This document shows, in pieces, positions 6,401 to 10,192 of a stretch of DNA of 10,192 nucleotides (positions within the stretch are counted from its first letter, which is position 1; the number at the start of each line of letters is the position of its first letter). The position numbers and the translations under genes are program-made. Origin of the DNA: Candidatus Omnitrophota bacterium. GTDB lineage: Bacteria; Omnitrophota; Koll11; Zapsychrales; Aceulaceae. Location: positions 1 through 10,192 of the forward strand of contig JAOZRJ010000029.1 in NCBI GenBank assembly GCA_029931885.1, read 5' to 3'. Under the pieces are notes generated by a model. It saw only the letters and a program-made list of their open reading frames with translations, made no database searches and was not told the origin of the DNA.

Positions 6401-6479
6401 GTCCTATGTAAACATCATAATAGTCTTTTTGACAATGGACTACCTTCGCTTCTTTCCGTTCATACTTTATTTTAGCCAT
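6393..6479 (-). CDS. DUF4326 N-terminal fragment, ends at TAG before the frame change
   Basis: Starting at ATG 6479, which overlaps the last 8 bases of the HAD gene, 28 codons read MAKIKYERKEAK, then VVHCQKDYYDVYIGRG, then TAG. VVHC-x4-YDVYIGR is the usual opening of DUF4326 proteins and is absent from the downstream frame. The continuation requires moving one base forward (+1). Shifting at CGTGGATAG gives YIGR-DRIRYGGNPF. Alternatively, losing one G from the GGGGG run gives an IWGNPF motif closer to the family, but then the TAG must also be read through or be a mutation. Confidence 0.7.
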   Translation of the reverse strand: MAKIKYERKEAKVVHCQKDYYDVYIGRG

Positions 6480-6738
6480 TGAATAATATCCAGTGAGGTT
6501 TATCATCGATCCAAATATCAAACTCCCGACCTCTATCAGCACAATATTTTAATTTAGCTTTGCGGCTTGTGTAGATGACAGTATCAACCAATCCACCAAT
6601 AGGTTCTGTCGGATATCTCATAGTCACTATAGTAACTGAATGACCTCTGGTCTTACAAAGGTCTATAAAACCATCCCATAACACCGGATCAGTCGTGTAA
6701 CAATCATCATAGTCGAGCGCAATCTTTAATTTTTTCAT
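6472..6738 (-). CDS. Small HAD-superfamily phosphatase
   Basis: The 88-residue protein shows the haloacid dehalogenase motifs in order: motif I IALDYDDCYT with Asp9 (nucleophile) and Asp11, motif II IVTMR with Thr39, a lysine-rich segment SRKAKLKYC near 58-66 that may supply the motif III Lys, and motif IV DIWIDDKP with Asp78 and Asp79. It has no large cap domain, so it probably acts on an accessible phosphate such as a nucleotide or a polynucleotide end; the substrate cannot be told from sequence. The start overlaps the primase stop as ATGA, with AGGA about 9 bases upstream, so the two are co-translated. Confidence 0.85.
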   Translation of the reverse strand: MKKLKIALDYDDCYTTDPVLWDGFIDLCKTRGHSVTIVTMRYPTEPIGGLVDTVIYTSRKAKLKYCADRGREFDIWIDDKPHWILFNG

Positions 6739-7760
6739 CTTCGTTTTTTCCTGTTCATTGCGATACCAAGTCGGACCTCGGCCGCTACCCCGGTATATAT
6801 GTTATCCATGATAATGTCATAAATTTCTGATTTTGAATAATCGTTACAGATCATTTCGTTGCAATCTTTTTCTTTGACAAATTCAGGCCAAATCACAACA
6901 TTATGGCCCATCGATGAATATTTCATCATCTTCTTAAAAGTGGCTGTTGTCACATCATTATCGAACACGAACACTGGCTTTTTGATTTTTTGGAGAAAAT
7001 GAGCTGGTAAATCACTACCCAACATTGAAATACTATTGTCAACAGCGAAACTGTCAATAATAGACTCAAATATAAAACAATCACGATCCAAATCGATATT
7101 ATAAAAATTATAAATTTTGTATCCTTCAATCGATTCAGTATAAAACGTTTTGCCCGTAATACTTCTAGCTTGAAATCCGTAAACGTCATCTCCTGCTAAA
7201 AATGGGAAAACCAGCATGTCGTCATACTCATAATCCACCCCATCCGATTCAACAATAATTTTCTTGGCAAACTTCAGATTTTTAATGACACTCGTGGGAA
7301 TCAGTCTACGCTTACAGTATTTGTAGGCCCCCGCATGTTGATATGCTGGAATCATCGACTCCGGCAGATCTATAAATTCAAGATCTGGATATGTTCTTTT
7401 GATCTCTTCACGTTTTTTCTGGCGGCCTTCTACAAGTCTTTGTAGTGCAACTTCACGGTCACGTTCCTCATATTCGTCATATAGAGCGGGTTGCTGTTCC
7501 TGTAGAAATTTCATGAAAGACATGTTAGTGCCACAACGTCTACAACTAAACGTGTTGTGATCATGCGCAAAGTTGCCAGTAAGGATGTAAGCAACACGTC
7601 TGCGAGTCTTTGCCGTGCCCTCCTTACAGTAAGGACAATACATCGCATATCCAACCGGCACTTCTTTCTTGCCAGGACTCTGAAATCGACGCAAGAACTC
7701 ATATTCTTCATGTCTGTCAAGCATCTTATAGTGACCACTCGCACACTTCTGTTTTATCAA
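6735..7760 (-). CDS. DNA primase, T4 gp61-like
   Basis: This is a phage primase that makes RNA primers for lagging-strand synthesis, expected to work with a replicative helicase (gp41 type) not seen in this window. An N-terminal zinc-binding domain has MYCPYCKEG and FSCRRCGTNM (CxxC pairs). The TOPRIM-like catalytic part shows FIFESIIDSFAVDN (Glu) and PVFVFDNDVTT (DxD). The C-terminus GVAAEVRLGIAMNRKKRR resembles the end of T4 gp61 (from memory, NIAQGLMAKMRLSKYAK). The longest frame starts at TTG 7760, but ATG at 7724 (MLDRHEEYEF) lies one base after the upstream TAA (TAAGATG) and is the more likely start, giving 329 residues. The gene symbol is left blank because naming it 61 depends on the phage lineage. 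Confidence 0.92.
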   Translation of the reverse strand: MIKQKCASGHYKMLDRHEEYEFLRRFQSPGKKEVPVGYAMYCPYCKEGTAKTRRRVAYILTGNFAHDHNTFSCRRCGTNMSFMKFLQEQQPALYDEYEERDREVALQRLVEGRQKKREEIKRTYPDLEFIDLPESMIPAYQHAGAYKYCKRRLIPTSVIKNLKFAKKIIVESDGVDYEYDDMLVFPFLAGDDVYGFQARSITGKTFYTESIEGYKIYNFYNIDLDRDCFIFESIIDSFAVDNSISMLGSDLPAHFLQKIKKPVFVFDNDVTTATFKKMMKYSSMGHNVVIWPEFVKEKDCNEMICNDYSKSEIYDIIMDNIYTGVAAEVRLGIAMNRKKRR

Positions 7761-7977
7761 ACAATGTCACACGTTGATATTTTCCGGTTGACATTTTTAC
7801 AGACATGAACGGTTTACACGGTAAGATTTTTTCGTTATTTCTCTTAGCCGACATTGTGCACTTCTTATTGTTATCACAATTGAAACAACATATGTTCGTT
7901 GGATACTCACAATAACTGGGTCTTATCGGCGCGCTACATGTCTTAAATTCGTTCTGCTTATATTCGTTTGTTCTCAT
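7726..7977 (-). CDS. Cysteine-rich 83-aa hypothetical protein, possible metal binder
   Basis: The product is not recognised. It has eight cysteines (14, 23, 30, 31, 34, 40, 54, 79), with a dense core NICCFNCDNNKKC, which suggests a zinc-binding or iron-sulfur-like small fold. No signal peptide or membrane segment is visible. It is the first gene after the promoter at 8011..8039 and starts with ATG preceded by a modest AGG. It ends one base before the probable ATG of the primase, so it is probably co-expressed with replication genes. A role as a small regulator or nucleic-acid binder is possible, but nothing in the sequence decides it. Confidence 0.75.
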   Translation of the reverse strand: MRTNEYKQNEFKTCSAPIRPSYCEYPTNICCFNCDNNKKCTMSAKRNNEKILPCKPFMSVKMSTGKYQRVTLFDKTEVCEWSL

Positions 7978-8010
7978 TTTTAAACCTATTTGATTTGTTG
8001 TTATACTTAC

Positions 8011-8039
8011 ATTATATTCTATCTGGATAGGATAGTCAA
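8011..8039 (-). promoter_or_regulatory. Sigma70-type promoter, TTGACT - 17 bp - TATAAT
   Basis: The 70-base gap between the radical SAM gene and the cysteine-rich gene holds TTGACT (8039..8034), a 17-base spacer, and a perfect TATAAT (8016..8011) on the minus strand. Transcription would start near 8004, about 27 bases before the ATG at 7977. This is the best promoter match I found in the window and lies in its longest non-coding gap. It would drive the small cysteine-rich protein, primase, phosphatase and probably the reductase genes using host RNA polymerase. Confidence 0.65.
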
Positions 8040-8047
8040 CTTTTATC

Positions 8048-9247
8048 TCACATGTTCAACATCTTCAGATACTTGTCACGATTAAGATATTCAACATAAT
8101 TTGCCCATTGTCGAATCTTAGATGTTCCGTTATTTTTCCAGCTGAATCGGCCCGATTGAATTGAATCGAACACTTCCTCCGAACCAAATCTAAAAACGAA
8201 ACACAACAACTCAGCGAACTCGGTGTAATGGTGATCCTCCACACCTTTGGCAAACGGATCTGTGAAGAAATTAACAAAAGCTTTTTTTGACGGGTCCGTC
8301 GGATGCGATATTGGATATTTGAATCGTAATGAATTCGATAGCAATGGCTTGCCGCCCTTGTCATAACACCAAGTTATTCTTTGTAGAAATTCTTCGAGGC
8401 CTGTCGGTGATCTGTCATCATAAAAAACGAAATATCCATAATTGATTGGATCAGCATATCTTCGCATGATATTAAATCCTGATTCTATCAATTTCAAATA
8501 TCTAATATCATCAAAAGCGAATAAGAGTCGTGGATGATATTTGGCAACGTATCTACCGGGCCTGTTTGACAATTCTATCTCAGGGGACAGATTCATTTTT
8601 GATAATCTCTCAGCCTTTTCGGCCGTCATCAATCTGATATCGTTGGCACACATGAAACAAGTTTTCAAATCCCGTTCAATTAATTCATCCATCGCCCGTA
8701 TACAGCCTGACCAAGCCAGAAAGTTACTATCCTGCGCCACTAGTAGGAAAGGATCGGAGAGATGCTGAAACTCGACATCTCGATTCTGTAAAATATCGTC
8801 TATGGACTTATTGAAATGAATGTTACCTTCAATCTTCGGCACATCGCAGAAATAACAGTTCCGCGGACATCCCTTCGTAATGGAGCCAAAAACATGATTG
8901 TCCCAATAAGGATCGAATATAGAATAATCCACTGGCAGCTTTTCCATTTCCTGTGGTAAATTTTTCTGAGGATATGGCGAAGCTCCGCCCCCCACAATTA
9001 CATCATCGCAGCCAAACACTCGGCAGTTAGTGAATGTAAATACTTGAGATATAATAACTCTGTCATAATTGGAACCGTCAATATTAAACACTTGCTTGTC
9101 CCAATCATACATTGATTCGTTGGTTGTTATGTAATCCACTCGCCAATTGAGATTTTTGAAAAAGTTAGAGAGCCGGCCCAATGCTACATTAGGTGGGACG
9201 ATAGAGTTAACCGCCATGGGTTGAACTAACAACAAATTTTTGCTCAT
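8048..9247 (-). CDS. Radical SAM protein
   Basis: The 399-residue product has the radical SAM cluster motif CPRNCYFC (Cys127, Cys131, Cys134) preceded by GSITKG, so it should bind a 4Fe-4S cluster and cleave S-adenosylmethionine. The first ~120 residues (start KNLLLVQPMA, with DDVIVGGGASPYP near 81-93) look like a reduced version of the cobalamin-binding-like N-terminal domain found in B12-type radical SAM proteins, but I see no DxHxxG cobalamin motif. The C-terminal half is hydrophilic with EFLQRITWCYDKGGKPLLS near its middle. The substrate is unknown. The start overlaps the upstream paralog's stop as ATGA, so the two are a coupled pair. It is the last gene before the promoter gap. Confidence 0.88.
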   Translation of the reverse strand: MSKNLLLVQPMAVNSIVPPNVALGRLSNFFKNLNWRVDYITTNESMYDWDKQVFNIDGSNYDRVIISQVFTFTNCRVFGCDDVIVGGGASPYPQKNLPQEMEKLPVDYSIFDPYWDNHVFGSITKGCPRNCYFCDVPKIEGNIHFNKSIDDILQNRDVEFQHLSDPFLLVAQDSNFLAWSGCIRAMDELIERDLKTCFMCANDIRLMTAEKAERLSKMNLSPEIELSNRPGRYVAKYHPRLLFAFDDIRYLKLIESGFNIMRRYADPINYGYFVFYDDRSPTGLEEFLQRITWCYDKGGKPLLSNSLRFKYPISHPTDPSKKAFVNFFTDPFAKGVEDHHYTEFAELLCFVFRFGSEEVFDSIQSGRFSWKNNGTSKIRQWANYVEYLNRDKYLKMLNM

Positions 9248-10192
9248 GCTACATCTTCTCTATTGTAAATTATCTCTAGAAGTCTTTCTCGATCTGGATA
9301 TTGGGTCGAGGTGGCCCAATCTTCAATAGATTTAACTGTCCCGATATCCAACGATTCACGATATCGGCGGAAAAATATCGGTGATGCGTAATTGCCAAAC
9401 TTTTTTATTTGTTCAATCCAAGTCATATCACTAACGTTCGAATATGGGTGACGACCGTAGGCAAATAAAAAAAAGATAAGTTCATTATACAACTTAGATC
9501 GATCATCAACTCGGCCGGGCACTGATAAGTAAGGACGCACACCTCTATCAAAACACCATTTTATTTTCGTAAAAAACTCATAAAATCTCGTTCCCTTAGT
9601 ATTCAACACAATCGACACCTTAAGATGATTCGGTTTAAAATACTTAAGTATTACATCATCATATTTTCTTGTCAGTAATGGAAGATCTTTTGATCGATCT
9701 AATCCAAACGCCACGGCATTTCTATTATGTTCCAACCCAAAAATGACTTTAGACAACAGTCTTGCCTTTCGATCCGTAATTATTCGAAGATCATAGCCCC
9801 GATCCCAAACCACCCTGACTTGATTGTCTACGATTTTTTGAAAATTATCAAAAAAATCAGGATCGGAAAAGAAAGCATCATCAAAAAGCACCAAATGTTT
9901 GACACTGAAATTTTCTGTAATATATTCAATCGTGTTGACCTTGCGTTGCTTACCAGACACTATGTTAGAAAAACAAAAATCACATTTTCTAAAACAACCG
10001 CGAGTCAAATAGCCATAACGTATTGGATATCGTATGTGGTCTTCAATTATATAATTCTGATTGGGCCACAATGAATAATCCACATCAAGTTTTTGAATTT
10101 CCGTTGGCATGTCAGAATGTGATTGATCATTTATGATGTATCCCGATCCACCAAACACCACGTCATCACAGTTTGTAACATCGACGTCCAAC
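9244..10192 (-). CDS. Radical SAM protein, paralog of the next gene, N-terminus beyond right edge
   Basis: About 315 codons are visible and the frame stays open to the right edge. The nominal first codon (TTG at 10191) is not a real start, because the visible sequence begins at the position matching residue ~78 of the neighbouring protein (NCDDVVFGGSG against GCDDVIVGGGA). The radical SAM motif is CFRKCDFC, preceded by GYLTRG. Shared landmarks with the downstream gene include the LPVDYSIFDP / LDVDYSLWPN segment, TWCYDKGGKPLLS / KWCFDRGVRPYLS, and a similar ending (RDKYLKMLNM / RERLLEIIYN). The two genes therefore look like an old tandem duplication that has diverged strongly. The substrate is unknown. 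Confidence 0.86.
   Translation of the reverse strand, partial: LDVDVTNCDDVVFGGSGYIINDQSHSDMPTEIQKLDVDYSLWPNQNYIIEDHIRYPIRYGYLTRGCFRKCDFCFSNIVSGKQRKVNTIEYITENFSVKHLVLFDDAFFSDPDFFDNFQKIVDNQVRVVWDRGYDLRIITDRKARLLSKVIFGLEHNRNAVAFGLDRSKDLPLLTRKYDDVILKYFKPNHLKVSIVLNTKGTRFYEFFTKIKWCFDRGVRPYLSVPGRVDDRSKLYNELIFFLFAYGRHPYSNVSDMTWIEQIKKFGNYASPIFFRRYRESLDIGTVKSIEDWATSTQYPDRERLLEIIYNREDVA

Noticed and set aside
180..6479. TAG as a recoded sense codon (both reductase pieces and the DUF4326 fragment end in TAG)
   Set aside because: Reading through the proximal reductase TAG adds only two codons before TAA, and TAG-as-sense alone does not repair the DUF4326 frame.
6950..7189. 79-codon minus-strand frame with hydrophobic stretches
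   Set aside because: It is a shadow of the primase gene in another frame; the primase frame carries the family motifs.

Overview
The window looks like a piece of a tailed-phage genome. Every supported gene lies on the minus strand, the genes are packed with ATGA, TAATG or few-base junctions, and one gene is a clear relative of the T4 gp61 DNA primase. Around it are proteins common in large phages: a small HAD phosphatase, a DUF4326 protein, an FmdB-type zinc ribbon, short hypotheticals and two radical SAM proteins. The host cannot be named from the sequence. The T4-type primase suggests a T4-related myovirus, but the reductase is the adenosylcobalamin-dependent class II type (NrdJ) rather than T4's own class I NrdAB.

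Reading in the direction of transcription (right to left): two tandem, partly paralogous radical SAM genes come first (the first is cut by the right edge). A 70-base gap carries a near-consensus sigma70-type promoter. It leads into a cysteine-rich 83-residue protein, the gp61-like primase, a HAD phosphatase, a DUF4326 gene broken by a frame change, an FmdB-like zinc ribbon, a hypothetical protein with an SH3/KOW-like middle, and then the reductase.

The reductase is the highlight. Its coding information is spread over two separate genes and carries three inteins. The first gene (1237 codons, TTG start) holds extein 1, a LAGLIDADG intein just before the thiyl-radical cysteine, 11 residues of extein, a second LAGLIDADG intein just before the redox cysteine, more extein, and the N-terminal half (109 aa) of a third intein. 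A free-standing HNH homing endonuclease gene follows. Next comes a second gene that starts with the C-terminal half of the third intein (34 aa) and continues with the last 190 residues of the reductase. This is the 'fractured gene' arrangement: a split intein whose two halves flank a homing endonuclease gene. An active enzyme of about 638 residues would need two cis-splicing events and one trans-splicing event. All three insertion sites lie in catalytic motifs (the NP/CSEI radical-cysteine motif, the CNLSE redox cysteine, and the PSG/TVSQ phosphate-binding loop).

At the left edge are a possible 22-codon acidic peptide and the start of one more gene with a good ribosome binding site. No tRNA, rRNA, CRISPR array, or gene-free stretch over 300 bases is seen.
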